In this document: positions 38,320 to 48,349 of the stretch, piece by piece
Numbering within the stretch: position 1 is the stretch's first letter
Layout: the number at the start of each line of letters is the position of its first letter
Assembly: GCF_023150065.1 (NCBI RefSeq)
Contig: NZ_JAKLLN010000018.1
Coordinates: 45,665-109,664, forward strand
Direction: 5' to 3'
DNA from: Zoogloea sp.
GTDB taxonomy: Bacteria; Pseudomonadota; Gammaproteobacteria; Burkholderiales; Rhodocyclaceae
DNA: 64,000 nt
Position numbers and translations under genes: made by a program
The notes under the pieces: model-generated
The model's input: the letters and a program-made list of their open reading frames with translations, nothing else
Told to the model about the DNA's origin: nothing
Databases searched by the model: none

Positions 38320-40917
38320 ATGCTTGAAGCCTACCGCCAGCATGTTGCCGAGCGCGCAGCCCTCGGTATCCCGCCGCTGCCCCTGTCGAAGCAGCAAACC
38401 CAAGCTCTGGTCGAACTGCTCCAGAACCCGCCGGCCGGCGAAGAAGGCTTCCTGGTTGAGCTGCTGACCTACCGTGTCCCCGCCGGTGTCGATGATGCAG
38501 CCAAGGTGAAGGCCGAGTTCCTGGCCAAGGTTGCCAAGGGTGAAGTGGCCTGTGGGCTGGTGTCCAAGGTCAAGGCGACCGAACTGCTGGGCACCATGCT
38601 CGGCGGCTACAACGTCAAGCCCCTGATCGACCTGCTCGCCGATGGCGAAGCCGGTGCCGCTGCGGCCGAAGGCCTCAAGAAGACCCTGCTGGTGTTCGAC
38701 TTCTTCCATGACGTCAAGGAACTCGCCGACAAGGGCAATGCCAACGCCAAGGCCGTGCTGCAGTCCTGGGCCGACGGCGAATGGTTCACTTCCCGTCCGG
38801 CTGTCCCGGCTTCCCAGAAGCTGACCGTCTTCAAGGTCACCGGCGAAACCAACACCGACGACCTGTCGCCCGCTCCGGACGCCTGGTCCCGCCCCGACAT
38901 CCCGCTGCACGCGCTGGCCATGCTCAAGAACCCCCGTCCGGGCATCGAGCCTGACGAGGCGGGCACCCGTGGCCCCCTGAAGCAACTCGAAGCGCTGGCC
39001 GCCAAGGGCAACCTGATCGCCTACGTCGGCGATGTGGTCGGTACCGGCTCCTCCCGCAAGTCCGCCACCAACTCCGTGCTGTGGTTCACCGGCGAAGACA
39101 TCCCCTTCGTCCCGAACAAGCGCTTTGGCGGCGTGTGCCTGGGCTCCAAGATCGCCCCGATCTTCTTCAACACCATGGAAGATGCCGGTGCCCTGCCGAT
39201 CGAAATCGATGCCGGCCAGATGGACATGGGCGACGAGATCGAACTGAAGGTGGACGAAGCCTCCGGCAAGGTCACCGCCCTCAAGAACGGCGCCGTGATC
39301 GCCGAATCCCAGCTCAAGACCCTCGTCATCCTCGACGAAGTCCGCGCTGGCGGCCGCATCCCCCTGATCATCGGCCGTGGCCTGACCACCAAGGCCCGTG
39401 AAGCCCTGGGTCTGGCCCCGTCCACCCTGTTCCGCCTGCCGCAGAACCCGGCCGACGCCGGCACCGGCTACTCCCTGGCCCAGAAGATGGTCGGCCGCGC
39501 CTGTGGCCTGCCCGAAGGCAAGGGCGTGCTGCCCGGCACCTACTGCGAGCCCAAGATGACCACCGTCGGCTCCCAGGACACCACCGGCCCGATGACCCGC
39601 GACGAGCTGAAGGATCTGGCCTGCCTCGGCTTCTCCGCCGACCTGGTGATGCAGTCCTTCTGCCACACTGCCGCCTACCCGAAGCTGGTGGACGTGAAGA
39701 TGCACCGCGAGCTGCCGTCCTTCATCTCCACCCGTGGCGGCGTGTCCCTGCGCCCGGGCGACGGCGTGATCCACTCCTGGCTGAACCGTCTGCTGCTGCC
39801 CGACACCGTCGGCACCGGCGGCGACTCCCACACCCGCTTCCCGATCGGCATCTCCTTCCCGGCCGGCTCCGGCCTGGTGGCTTTTGCCGCTGCCACCGGC
39901 GTGATGCCGCTGGACATGCCGGAATCCGTGCTGGTGCGCTTCAAGGGCCAGATGCAACCCGGTATCACCCTGCGTGACCTGGTCAATGCCATCCCCCTGT
40001 ACGCCATCAAGGCCGGCCTGCTGACCGTCGAGAAGAAGGGCAAGAAGAACGTCTTCTCCGGCCGCATCCTCGAAATCGAAGGTCTGCCCGATCTGAAGGT
40101 GGAACAAGCCTTCGAACTCTCCGATGCCGCCGCCGAGCGCTCTGCCGCCGCCTGCGCGATCGCCCTGAACAAGGATCCGATCGTCGAGTACATGCGCTCC
40201 AACATCACCCTGATGAAGTGGATGATCGCCGAAGGCTACGAGGATGCCCGCACCCTCAAGCGCCGCATCAAGGCCATGGAAGACTGGATCGCCAACGGCA
40301 CCCTGCTGCAGGGTGACGCCAACGCCCAGTACGCCGCCGTGATCGAGATCGACCTGGCTGAAGTCACCGAGCCGATCCTGGCCTGCCCGAACGACCCGGA
40401 TGATGTGAAGGTGCTGTCCGAAGTCGCCGGCGACAAGATCGACGAAGTCTTCATCGGCTCCTGCATGACCAACATCGGCCACTTCCGTGCTGCCGGCAAG
40501 GTGCTGGAAGGCAAGTCCGACATCCCGACCCGTCTGTGGATTGCCCCGCCGACGAAGATGGATGCGCTGATCCTGACCGAAGAAGGCTACTACGGCGTCC
40601 TCGGCAAGTCCGGCGCCCGCATGGAAATGCCCGGCTGCTCCCTGTGCATGGGCAACCAGGCCCAGATCCGCAAGGGCTCCACCGCCATCTCCACCTCCAC
40701 CCGTAACTTCCCGAACCGTCTGGGCATCGACACTCGTGTCTACCTGGGCTCCGCCGAACTGGCCGCCATGTGCGCCCTGGCTGGCCGGATCGTGACCAAG
40801 GAGGAGTACATGGAGCAGATCAAGGTGGTGAATGCCAAGGCTGCCGAGATCTACCGCTACATGAACTTCGACCAGATCCCCGCCTTCACTGAAGTGGCGG
40901 ATACCGTCGAAATGTAA
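38320..40917 (+). CDS. acnB: bifunctional aconitate hydratase 2 / 2-methylisocitrate dehydratase
   Basis: 865 residues, full AcnB length. It interconverts citrate and isocitrate in the TCA cycle and can dehydrate 2-methylcitrate. The N-terminal HEAT-like domain is followed by the swivel domain ([20 protein letters not shown]), and the 4Fe-4S cluster Cys residues are in [10 protein letters not shown] and GCSLCMGNQ. Codon use is strikingly biased to a few G/C-ending codons, as expected for a very highly expressed gene. Shine-Dalgarno AGGAAGGATC at 38305-38315. A very strong terminator follows. Confidence 0.98.
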   Translation: MLEAYRQHVAERAALGIPPLPLSKQQTQALVELLQNPPAGEEGFLVELLTYRVPAGVDDAAKVKAEFLAKVAKGEVACGLVSKVKATELLGTMLGGYNVKPLIDLLADGEAGAAAAEGLKKTLLVFDFFHDVKELADKGNANAKAVLQSWADGEWFTSRPAVPASQKLTVFKVTGETNTDDLSPAPDAWSRPDIPLHALAMLKNPRPGIEPDEAGTRGPLKQLEALAAKGNLIAYVGDVVGTGSSRKSATNSVLWFTGEDIPFVPNKRFGGVCLGSKIAPIFFNTMEDAGALPIEIDAGQMDMGDEIELKVDEASGKVTALKNGAVIAESQLKTLVILDEVRAGGRIPLIIGRGLTTKAREALGLAPSTLFRLPQNPADAGTGYSLAQKMVGRACGLPEGKGVLPGTYCEPKMTTVGSQDTTGPMTRDELKDLACLGFSADLVMQSFCHTAAYPKLVDVKMHRELPSFISTRGGVSLRPGDGVIHSWLNRLLLPDTVGTGGDSHTRFPIGISFPAGSGLVAFAAATGVMPLDMPESVLVRFKGQMQPGITLRDLVNAIPLYAIKAGLLTVEKKGKKNVFSGRILEIEGLPDLKVEQAFELSDAAAERSAAACAIALNKDPIVEYMRSNITLMKWMIAEGYEDARTLKRRIKAMEDWIANGTLLQGDANAQYAAVIEIDLAEVTEPILACPNDPDDVKVLSEVAGDKIDEVFIGSCMTNIGHFRAAGKVLEGKSDIPTRLWIAPPTKMDALILTEEGYYGVLGKSGARMEMPGCSLCMGNQAQIRKGSTAISTSTRNFPNRLGIDTRVYLGSAELAAMCALAGRIVTKEEYMEQIKVVNAKAAEIYRYMNFDQIPAFTEVADTVEM

Positions 40918-40958
40918 GCGCTGCCGTGCTCCGGCTGGATGAAAATCCGGCCGCGCCA

Positions 40959-41002
40959 AAAAAAGCCCCTGACCGGAAGCCGGTCAGGGGCTTTTTTTTG
41001 CT
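40959..41002 (+). terminator. bidirectional terminator of acnB
   Basis: A 17-bp stem (AAAAAGCCCCTGACCGG with its complement), loop AAG, followed by TTTTTTTT. Confidence 0.95.
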
Positions 41003-41040
41003 CTGCATTCCTGAGAACAGGTAAGCGACGACCACTGAGC

Positions 41041-41332
41041 AAAAAAACGATAAAAACGATAAAAACAACTTTCGCTTTCATCGATTGATTCTGCTCGGAT
41101 TGTGCTTCGGTCTTTCGTTTTGATCTTTAAAATACATTTTTTTGTAGAAATAAAGTTATAAAAAACAATGTATTAAGTTCATTTTGATAAGAGCAAGGTA
41201 GTCCTTGTGTAGGTAAAAAATGTCCTTTGGGTGTAAGAAAAGCCCTTACTCGAGGAGATAAAAACATTAAATATAAAAAATAATAAATAAATCATCAATA
41301 ATGATAATATCGCTAAAAATTGATCCTGCACC
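41041..41332 (+). other. AT-rich non-coding spacer before the chemosensory operon
   Basis: About 290 bp with very low GC compared with the surrounding DNA, rich in A- and T-tracts (for example AAAAACGATAAAAACGATAAAAAC near 41045 and AATAAATAAATCATCAATAATG near 41284). No gene was found in it. AT-rich upstream regions of this kind can bind H-NS/MvaT-like silencers and bend DNA, an inference from composition. The 3' end holds a motif shared with the second copy of the regulator gene. Confidence 0.7.
41300..41320 (+). promoter_or_regulatory. 21-bp conserved box, copy 1
   Basis: AATGATAATATCGCTAAAAA plus T matches, with one difference, the sequence at 56759-56779 in front of the paralogous regulator. 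It ends 12 bp before the start codon. The GATAAT inside could be a -10 element. Confidence 0.65.
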
Positions 41333-41959
41333 ATGACTGAGACCAAGACATCCCGAACCTGCTCCACCCGAGAAGCTGCGCAGCAGCTTGGGGTGAGTGT
41401 GCGTACCGCCCAGCTGTGGGTCGAGGAAGGGCGCCTGAACGCCTGGAAGACGCCCGGCGGACATCGTCGGATCCTGGTCGAGTCGGTGGCGCGTCTGCTG
41501 GGTGAGCAGCGGCGTGCCAGCAGCGGTGTGGGTGCAGAGCCTTTCCAGGTTCTGGTTGTGCGCGAAAGCGAGCCGGATCGGCGGGCTTTGCAGGCAGCGC
41601 TGGCGGCCTTGCTGCCGGATTGCCAGGTATCTGCGGCCGAAGACGGCTTCGAAGGACTGATCCGCATTGGCGAGCGGGCGCCCGAGGTGCTGATCATCGA
41701 TCTCGTGGTGACCGGGCTGGATCTTGTTCGGCTGGTACGCGCCTTGAGAGGGGCGGGGCGAGGCGGGGCGATGTTGATCGTGGTGCTGGTGGCCTCCGAC
41801 GCCGATCGCTTGGGACTGAGGAGCCACCTGCCTGATGAAGTGGTGATTGTGGCCACCCCGGTGGATGGCACTGAGCTGGCCGCGCTGGTCAGGGTTTTTC
41901 TGCGCAACTGGCGCAGGCACGAGGAAATGGGCAGTGACAGACATGAGGGGGCGAGATGA
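41333..41959 (+). CDS. MerR/excisionase-type HTH regulator with an atypical receiver domain
   Basis: 208 residues. Residues 10-48 form a MerR-like/excisionase helix-turn-helix ([20 protein letters not shown], then WKTPGGHRR), so it should bind DNA. Residues 70-190 form a receiver-like fold with the central Asp123 ([13 protein letters not shown]) kept. The acidic pocket DD is replaced by RESEPD, and the conserved Lys by Thr (VATPVDG), so phosphorylation is doubtful. It is the first gene of the operon, and its stop overlaps the MCP start (ATGA). A closely related paralogue of the same length is at 56791-57417. Confidence 0.8.
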   Translation: MTETKTSRTCSTREAAQQLGVSVRTAQLWVEEGRLNAWKTPGGHRRILVESVARLLGEQRRASSGVGAEPFQVLVVRESEPDRRALQAALAALLPDCQVSAAEDGFEGLIRIGERAPEVLIIDLVVTGLDLVRLVRALRGAGRGGAMLIVVLVASDADRLGLRSHLPDEVVIVATPVDGTELAALVRVFLRNWRRHEEMGSDRHEGAR

Positions 41960-43167
41960 GTAAAGGCATGGAATGGCAGGCTGCCGCGCCGATGGATGAT
42001 CTGTCTGGCGGCGGGGTGCCTTGGGCCTGGATCGTCCTTGGGGGCGCGACGGCGGCACTGGTGCTCGCCGTGGGCGGCTTTCAGCCGCTGGTCATTGGTC
42101 TGGCACTGCTCCAGTGGGGAGTGACTGCGGGTCTGGGTCTGACTTTCGAGCGCGGCCATCAGCGGGCGCTCCGCGAGCAGCGCCGGCAACTGGCGGATCA
42201 GGCACATGCGGCGAGCCTGGCGAGCCTGCATGTACCGGGGCTGGACGGTCTGTGCGAACAGGTGCTGCCGGTCTGGGGCAGGCAGATCCATGTATCCCGC
42301 GCACAGACCGAAGACGCCATCACGGCGCTGTCATCACGCTTTGCCGCGATATCCCAGCGTATCGGGTCGGCCCTGGATGCGTCGCGGGGTGCGGCGGGCG
42401 ACGACCTTGCCGGTCTCCTCAATGCGACCGAGAAGGAACTCGACGAGATTGTCAGCGCCCTGCACGAAGCCTTGTCCCACAAGGAGGTGCTGCTGGCGCA
42501 TGTGGCGGACCTGGGCAGCATCACCGCCACCCTGGAGGACATGGCGGGGCAGGTGGGTGATGTCGCCAAGCAGACCAATCTGCTCGCTCTCAATGCAGCC
42601 ATCGAGGCCGCCCGGGCCGGAGAGGCCGGGCGGGGTTTTGCGGTGGTTGCCGACGAGGTCCGGAAGTTGTCCACCGCGTCCGGTGAAATGGGCCGGCGCA
42701 TCGGCGACACCGTGAGGTCGGTCACCGGTGCGATCAGTGAAACCCTGGACGTGTCGCACCGCTATGCCCGCGACGATCAGGCTCTGGTGTCTGCTTCGAG
42801 CCAGCGGATCAGTGAGGTGGTTCGGCGCCTGCGCAGTGCCGCGGGGGGGCTGGTGGATGCTTCACGCCTGATAACCGACGAGGGCCACGCCCTGGCCGGG
42901 GAGATCGCGGAGGTGCTGGTCTCCCTGCAGTTCCAGGATCGGGTGAGCCAGGTGTTGACCCATGTTGCCGACGACATGGGGCGCCTCGAATCGCGGCTTG
43001 GGTCCGCGCTGGGTGAGGTCCGGGCAGGGTTCGAGCCGGAAGCGCTGGACGCTTCGACCTGGATGATCGAGATGAGTCAGGCCTACACCACCCCCGAACA
43101 ACATTCCCTGCATCGGGGAAACGGAGGCAGCAATGCTCCGGATTCCGCAGGCATCACTTTCTTCTGA
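41956..43167 (+). CDS. methyl-accepting chemotaxis protein without a sensor domain
   Basis: 403 residues. Two hydrophobic stretches about 21-42 and 44-64 form a hairpin with no periplasmic domain between them, followed by the cytoplasmic signalling hairpin with the conserved tip [20 protein letters not shown]. There is no C-terminal pentapeptide for CheR/CheB docking. It is translationally coupled to the upstream DNA-binding regulator. It may sense membrane or cytoplasmic cues or serve as a scaffold for the array; the ligand is unknown. Confidence 0.9.
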   Translation: MSKGMEWQAAAPMDDLSGGGVPWAWIVLGGATAALVLAVGGFQPLVIGLALLQWGVTAGLGLTFERGHQRALREQRRQLADQAHAASLASLHVPGLDGLCEQVLPVWGRQIHVSRAQTEDAITALSSRFAAISQRIGSALDASRGAAGDDLAGLLNATEKELDEIVSALHEALSHKEVLLAHVADLGSITATLEDMAGQVGDVAKQTNLLALNAAIEAARAGEAGRGFAVVADEVRKLSTASGEMGRRIGDTVRSVTGAISETLDVSHRYARDDQALVSASSQRISEVVRRLRSAAGGLVDASRLITDEGHALAGEIAEVLVSLQFQDRVSQVLTHVADDMGRLESRLGSALGEVRAGFEPEALDASTWMIEMSQAYTTPEQHSLHRGNGGSNAPDSAGITFF

Positions 43168-43177
43168 GGAAAACGAC

Positions 43178-43546
43178 ATGGGAAAGACCATCCTGATCGT
43201 GGATGACTCCACCTCCTTGCGCCAGGTTGTAGGCATTGCCCTGAAGGGGGCCGGTTACGACGTGATCGAAGGATGCGACGGCCGTGACGCGCTGACCAAG
43301 CTTGACGGCCGCAAGATCCACCTGATCATCAGCGACGTGAACATGCCGAACATGGACGGCATCAGCTTCGTGAAGGCGCTCAAGCAGATCCCGGCCTACA
43401 AATTCACCCCGGTGATCATGCTGACCACCGAGGCCGGCGACGACAAGAAACGGGAAGGCCAGGCCGCAGGTGCCAAAGCGTGGGTGGTCAAGCCCTTCCA
43501 ACCGCCGCAGATGCTCACTGCGGTAGCCAAGCTGATCCTGCCCTGA
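43178..43546 (+). CDS. cheY: chemotaxis response regulator CheY
   Basis: 122 residues, receiver only: TILIVDDST, phospho-Asp53 (LIISDVNMPNMDG), Thr in MLTTEA and Lys in WVVKPF. It would receive phosphate from the CheA two genes downstream. The start ATG at 43178 follows GAGGAAAAC; an earlier in-frame ATG overlaps the MCP gene. It is part of the chemosensory operon, 10 bp after the MCP gene. Confidence 0.95.
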   Translation: MGKTILIVDDSTSLRQVVGIALKGAGYDVIEGCDGRDALTKLDGRKIHLIISDVNMPNMDGISFVKALKQIPAYKFTPVIMLTTEAGDDKKREGQAAGAKAWVVKPFQPPQMLTAVAKLILP

Positions 43547-43576
43547 TCACGTCTGCGCCCCAACGAGGAGACAAAC

Positions 43577-43891
43577 ATGAATGCATCCGATCAATGCAAT
43601 CTCGGCACGAGCCGCGTGGTGATTGCCGGTGAAATGACGATCTACACCGCCAGGGACTGGCGCGATCGCTTGCTGGTGGCCATGAGCGCCCCCGGCGATG
43701 TGGAGCTGGATCTGTCCGGTGTCAGCGACATCGATGCCGCGGGCATCCAGCTGCTGGTTTCCCTGCGCGTGGAGGCGGCAGCTGCCGATCGCAATCTGCG
43801 TCTGTTTGACGTGAGTGCGCGGGTCCGTGAGGCACTGACCTTCTGCCGCCTGACAGACTTCTTCAGCACTGCGCCTCTGGCGCAGGCCTGA
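43577..43891 (+). CDS. STAS-domain protein
   Basis: 104 residues of STAS fold: VVIAGEMTIYTARDWRDRLL and DVELDLSGVSDIDAAGIQLL. The Ser or Thr phosphorylated in anti-anti-sigma factors (D-S-x-G) is Ala here (DAAG), so it is probably a non-phosphorylated adaptor. STAS genes beside cheA occur in alternative chemosensory clusters. Its C-terminus (REALTFCRLTDFFSTAP) has a remnant duplicate at 57443-57511. Confidence 0.85.
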   Translation: MNASDQCNLGTSRVVIAGEMTIYTARDWRDRLLVAMSAPGDVELDLSGVSDIDAAGIQLLVSLRVEAAAADRNLRLFDVSARVREALTFCRLTDFFSTAPLAQA

Positions 43892-43910
43892 GCCGCAGGA
43901 GATCGTCACG

Positions 43911-46145
43911 ATGAGCGCCCAAATGGACGACGCGCTGCAAACGCTGATCATCGAAAGCCGTGAACTGCTTCAGCACATGGAGGAGGCCCTCCTGGCGCTC
44001 GAACAGACCCCCGACGATGCCGAAGCGGTCAACGCCATCTTTCGCGCCGCCCACACCATCAAGGGCTCGGCAGGATTGTTTTCCCTCGACCATATCGTGG
44101 CCTTCACCCACGTGGCCGAGAGTGTGCTGGATCGGGTGCGCGACCATCGGCTGGCGATGAGCCCGGCCCTCGGCGGCCTGATGCTGGAGGTCTGTGACCA
44201 TCTCGGATGGCTCATTGACGGGGTCGCGGCGAGGCAGGCCCCGGACGATGCCCTCTCCGGGCGCAGCGAAGCCATTCTTGCGCGGCTCCGGGAATATCAG
44301 ACGCCCTCCGCCTTGCCGCCGCAGCTGGACCTCAGCGATGTGGACTGGCCCGACGGCAACGACATCGCGCCACGCCCGTCGGTACCCGTGCGCGGGGCCG
44401 ACAGCGTCAGCAGCGGCATGTGGCACATCTCCCTGCGTTCGGGGCCGAATCTGCTGCGCGACGGCATGGACCCCTTGTCGATCCTGCACTACCTCGGCAC
44501 CTTCGGCCAGATCGTCAACCTGGAGCTGATTCTCAACGACATTCCCCCCTTGTCGGTGATCGATCCGGAGAGCTGCTACATCGGCTACGAGTTGGGCTTT
44601 GCCAGCGAAACCGATAAGGCCACCATCGATGGCGCCTTCGATTTCGTCCGTGAGGACAGCGTTGTTCGCCTGATTCCGCCTTATGGCCCGCTCGCCGACT
44701 ACCGGGCGCTGTTCGCCGACATGTCCGGGGACAGCCTCTTGCTCGGCCGGATGCTGGTGCGCTGCGGCTCCCTTACCGAGGACGAACTCACCCAGGCCCT
44801 GGAGACCCAGGAACGCATCGAGCTGGACAGTCAGTCCGCAGGCAAGCCCGCGTCCCTGCTCGGCGACGTTCTGGTGGCCCAGCAACTGGTGGACAAGCCG
44901 ATGGTGGATGCGGCGCTTGAGCGTCAGCATCAGCTCAAGACGATGACGGCGGGGGAGGCCACACTGATCCGTGTCGATGCTGCCAAGCTCGACCAGCTCA
45001 TCAATCTGGTGGGCGAATTGATCATCGCAGGCGCCGGTGCCCAACTGGTGGCGCGGCGGCTCAAGGTGCCCGACCTGGTGGAAACCACCAGTGTGCTGGC
45101 GCGGCTGGTCGAGGATGTGCGCGACTCCGCCCTCACGCTGCGGATGGTGCAGATCGGTGCCACCTTCAACCGTTTTCGTCGGGTTGTCCGTGACGTGGCC
45201 GCCGAGCTGGACAAGGACATCCAGCTCGACATCCGCGGCGGCGAGACCGAGCTGGACAAGACCGTGGTGGAGAAGATCGGCGATCCACTCACCCACATCG
45301 TGCGCAACGCCCTGGATCACGGCATAGAGCCGGCCGACGTGCGTCTCGCGCGGGGCAAGCCGCGCCAGGGCCGGCTCAGCCTCAACGCCTATCACGAGTC
45401 GGGCAGCATCGTCATCGAGGTGAGCGACGACGGCGGCGGGCTGCGCAAAGAGCGCATCCTGCAGAAGGCCATCGAGCGTGGCCTGGTGAGCGAAGGGCAG
45501 ACGCTGTCGGACAAGGAGATCTTCGGGCTTGTCTTCGAGCCGGGCTTTTCCACCGCGGCCCAGGTCAGCAACCTGTCCGGGCGCGGCGTGGGGATGGACG
45601 TGGTCAAGCGCAACATCCAGGCGCTGCGTGGCACGGTGGATCTGGACAGCGTGGAAGGGCAGGGCACCACCGTGCGCCTGCGTCTGCCGCTGACGCTGGC
45701 CATCATCGACGGCTTCCTCATCGGCGCCGGCAGCGCATCGTACGTGGTGCCGCTGGAGCAGGTGCTCGAATGCATCGAGCTGCCCGACAAGGACAAGCCG
45801 GAGGCGGGCGCGAGCTACCTCAACCTGCGCGGTGAGGTGCTGCCCTTCGTGCGCCTGCGCGACCTGTTCGACATCCCGGGCGAGGCACCCCGCCGCGAGA
45901 ACGTGGTGGTGGTGCAGTACGCCGGGGAGCGGGCCGGGCTGGTGGTGGATCAGCTCTTCGGTGAGTTCCAGACCGTCATCAAGCCCCTCGGCAAGGTTTT
46001 CAGTCATATCCGCTGTATTGGCGGTTCCACCATTCTGGGCAGCGGAGAAGTTGCCCTGATCCTTGATGTTCCCGGGCTGGTTCGGCAGGTGACCGAGCGC
46101 CAACCCGTTTCCCGTTACCTGTCTTCCACCCCGTCGGCGGCTTGA
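43911..46145 (+). CDS. cheA: chemotaxis histidine kinase CheA with MshEN-like insert
   Basis: 744 residues. Hpt domain with His48 ([13 protein letters not shown]), a P2-like domain about 170-255 ([19 protein letters not shown]), an unusual helical insert about 270-342, a short dimerisation region, an HATPase (N box [13 protein letters not shown]1 DDGGGL, G2 GRGVGMDVV) and a CheW-like domain about 590-735. The insert has two 24-residue motifs (277-300 and 316-339) matching the MshEN c-di-GMP pattern LGxxLVxxG...L...L..Q, except that the leading Arg is Leu in both. Central kinase of the operon; probable targets are CheY and CheB. Confidence 0.96.
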   Translation: MSAQMDDALQTLIIESRELLQHMEEALLALEQTPDDAEAVNAIFRAAHTIKGSAGLFSLDHIVAFTHVAESVLDRVRDHRLAMSPALGGLMLEVCDHLGWLIDGVAARQAPDDALSGRSEAILARLREYQTPSALPPQLDLSDVDWPDGNDIAPRPSVPVRGADSVSSGMWHISLRSGPNLLRDGMDPLSILHYLGTFGQIVNLELILNDIPPLSVIDPESCYIGYELGFASETDKATIDGAFDFVREDSVVRLIPPYGPLADYRALFADMSGDSLLLGRMLVRCGSLTEDELTQALETQERIELDSQSAGKPASLLGDVLVAQQLVDKPMVDAALERQHQLKTMTAGEATLIRVDAAKLDQLINLVGELIIAGAGAQLVARRLKVPDLVETTSVLARLVEDVRDSALTLRMVQIGATFNRFRRVVRDVAAELDKDIQLDIRGGETELDKTVVEKIGDPLTHIVRNALDHGIEPADVRLARGKPRQGRLSLNAYHESGSIVIEVSDDGGGLRKERILQKAIERGLVSEGQTLSDKEIFGLVFEPGFSTAAQVSNLSGRGVGMDVVKRNIQALRGTVDLDSVEGQGTTVRLRLPLTLAIIDGFLIGAGSASYVVPLEQVLECIELPDKDKPEAGASYLNLRGEVLPFVRLRDLFDIPGEAPRRENVVVVQYAGERAGLVVDQLFGEFQTVIKPLGKVFSHIRCIGGSTILGSGEVALILDVPGLVRQVTERQPVSRYLSSTPSAA

Positions 46146-46173
46146 GCCGTCGGCCCTCCTTTGGAGAATCGTC

Positions 46174-47778
46174 ATGACCGTCAGCAAAAAGATGCTGTCC
46201 TTGATCCTGTCTGCCGCTTTCGGGATCGTCCTCCTCGCCATCGTGGGCCTGACCCAGATGAGTCGGGTCTATGACACGACCAACTACGCCAATATCAATG
46301 TTGTGCCCAGCATCCTCACGCTGGATGCGGCCTTCTCACCGATGGCCGCCGCCCGTACCCAGCTGTGGCAGCACATCGCCGCGTCCGACGCGGCCGTGAT
46401 GGCGGGGCTTGAAGAGAAGATCACCGCCAACCGCCGCAAGATCGAGGATGCCCTGAAAAAGTACGAAGACCTCGTCAGCGACGAGAAGGACCGGAGCCTG
46501 CTTGCCGCAGACCGGGCCGCGCTGGCCGACTTCGACCAGCTCCGAGACCGGGCCTACGTGCTCTCCCGGGTGAACAAGATGGAAGAGGCGAGGGATCTGA
46601 TCATGGCCAACCAGGCTGTCATGGCCCGCCTGTGGGACGCCTTCGAGGATCACCGCCAGTACAACGCCGAGCTGGGCCGCAAGGCCGCCGAGGAGGCGGC
46701 CCAGAGCGTGGTCAGCGCCCGTTGGGTGGCGATGGGGATCGGCGCGGCCACGCTGGTCGCCGTATCGCTCATTGGCATCCTGATCACCCGCAGCCTGGTG
46801 CAGCAGCTGGGCGGCGAACCGGGCTACGCGGCCGAGGTGGTGTCGAAGATCGCCGAAGGCGACATGACGCTGACCGTCAACACCAAGGCCGGCGACACGA
46901 GCAGCCTGCTCTATAGCCTGAAGACCATGAACGAGCGGCTCACGTCCATCATCACCGAAGTACGTAGCTCGGCCGATTCACTCTCCAGCGCATCGGAAGA
47001 GGTGAGCGCCACCGCCCAGAGCCTGTCCCAGTCTTCCAGCGAGCAGGCGGCGAGCGTTGAGGAGACCTCGGCGTCGATGGAACAGATGTCGGCGTCCGTC
47101 ACCCAGAACAGCGAGAATGCCACCCTCACCGACAGCATGGCGGCCAAGGCGGCCAAGGAGGCGATCGAAGGGGGCGAAGCCGTGCGCTCGACCGTGGAGG
47201 CCATGAAGAGCATCGCCGACAAGATCGGCATCGTCGACGACATCGCCTACCAGACCAACCTGCTGGCCCTCAACGCGGCCATCGAGGCGGCGCGGGCCGG
47301 TGAGCACGGCAAGGGCTTTGCGGTGGTGGCGGCCGAAGTGCGCAAGCTGGCCGAGCGCAGCCAGGTAGCGGCCCAGGAGATCTCCGAGACTGCCCGGAGC
47401 AGCGTGGCCCTGGCCGAACGGGCCGGAACGCTGTTCGAGGGGATCATCCCGAGCATCACCAAGACGTCCGATCTGGTGCAGGAGATCGCCTCCGCATCGG
47501 ACGAGCAGAGCTCCGGTGTCGGCCAGATCAACGCCGCGATGGCCCAGCTCTCCCAGACCACCCAGCAGAACGCCTCGGCCTCCGAGGAGCTCGCCGCCAC
47601 TGCCGAGGAGATGAGCGCCCAGGCCGAACAACTGAGCAAGGCGATGGCCTACTTCAAGCTGGCCAGCGGCAACCGGGCGCGTCCCGCCCGGGCCGAAACC
47701 GCCAGCCGGGCCGAGAGCCGTCGCGCGTCCTCCCGGGCGCCGATCTTCGAAGCCGAATACGTCCAGTTCGAGGGCTGA
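46174..47778 (+). CDS. methyl-accepting chemotaxis protein, 4HB_MCP type
   Basis: 534 residues. TM1 about 8-28, a four-helix-bundle sensor region about 30-185, TM2 about 188-208 ([18 protein letters not shown]), HAMP, and the MCP signalling domain with [22 protein letters not shown] and a glutamine-rich methylation helix. It is the only conventional receptor of the operon. The C-terminus EAEYVQFEG is not a canonical tethering pentapeptide. Its ligand is unknown. Confidence 0.95.
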   Translation: MTVSKKMLSLILSAAFGIVLLAIVGLTQMSRVYDTTNYANINVVPSILTLDAAFSPMAAARTQLWQHIAASDAAVMAGLEEKITANRRKIEDALKKYEDLVSDEKDRSLLAADRAALADFDQLRDRAYVLSRVNKMEEARDLIMANQAVMARLWDAFEDHRQYNAELGRKAAEEAAQSVVSARWVAMGIGAATLVAVSLIGILITRSLVQQLGGEPGYAAEVVSKIAEGDMTLTVNTKAGDTSSLLYSLKTMNERLTSIITEVRSSADSLSSASEEVSATAQSLSQSSSEQAASVEETSASMEQMSASVTQNSENATLTDSMAAKAAKEAIEGGEAVRSTVEAMKSIADKIGIVDDIAYQTNLLALNAAIEAARAGEHGKGFAVVAAEVRKLAERSQVAAQEISETARSSVALAERAGTLFEGIIPSITKTSDLVQEIASASDEQSSGVGQINAAMAQLSQTTQQNASASEELAATAEEMSAQAEQLSKAMAYFKLASGNRARPARAETASRAESRRASSRAPIFEAEYVQFEG

Positions 47779-47781
47779 GCG

Positions 47782-48345
47782 ATGGCCACCCTTGCCAGGA
47801 AAGACGCGCCGGGGCTCGCCGTAGAGCCCTGCCAGTACCTGACCTTCACCCTGGGCGGCGAGATGTACGCAGTCGAGACCCTCAGCGTGAAGGAGATCAT
47901 CGAGTACGGTCAGGTGACCACCGTGCCGATGGTACCGCCGAGCATCCGCGGGGTCATCAACCTGCGCGGCGCGGTGGTGCCGGTGATTGATCTGAAGGCG
48001 CGTTTCGGCGGCCAGCCCACCGGGATCACCCGGCGTACCTGCATCGTCATCATCGAGATGGGGAGCAGCGACGAGTGCCAGGTCGTGGGGATTCTGGTGG
48101 ATACGGTGAGCGAGGTGCTGGAAATTCCGCCCGGCGAGATCGAGGCGCCGCCGGCCTTCGGCGCGCGCATCCGGGCAGATTTCATCCGCGGCATGGGCAA
48201 GGTGGGGGGCGGTTTCGTGATCCTGCTCAACGTGGAGGCGGTGCTGTCCACGGATGAACTGTCGGTGCTCGATGAATTGTCCCGCCAGGGTTCCCCGGTG
48301 GACGCCGGTGCCTTGCCGCGCCTCGGCAGCAGCGTGGCGGGCTGA
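47782..48345 (+). CDS. cheW: chemotaxis coupling protein CheW
   Basis: 187 residues with the CheW beta-barrel: YLTFTLGGEMYAVETLSVKEII, VPMVPPSIRGVINLRGAVVPVIDL and a C-terminal VGILVDTVSEVLEI. It links receptors to CheA. It starts 3 bp after the MCP stop, and cheR follows 4 bp after its own stop. Confidence 0.96.
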   Translation: MATLARKDAPGLAVEPCQYLTFTLGGEMYAVETLSVKEIIEYGQVTTVPMVPPSIRGVINLRGAVVPVIDLKARFGGQPTGITRRTCIVIIEMGSSDECQVVGILVDTVSEVLEIPPGEIEAPPAFGARIRADFIRGMGKVGGGFVILLNVEAVLSTDELSVLDELSRQGSPVDAGALPRLGSSVAG

Positions 48346-48349
48346 GACC

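Noticed and set aside
38314..40959. 881-codon open frame antisense to acnB
   Set aside because: GC-rich highly biased codons of acnB leave the opposite strand open; the product is Gly/His/Gln-rich with no domain.
41045..41066. Short tandem ACGATAAAA repeats as a CRISPR or phase-variable repeat
   Set aside because: Only two units of about 9 bp, no spacers and no cas genes.
40857..41081. Minus-strand frame with a hydrophobic start (MKAKVVFIVFIVF)
   Set aside because: It runs through the acnB terminator into acnB and lacks a ribosome site.
43863..46241. 792-codon open frame antisense to cheA
   Set aside because: The plus strand encodes a complete CheA; the antisense product has no recognisable motif.
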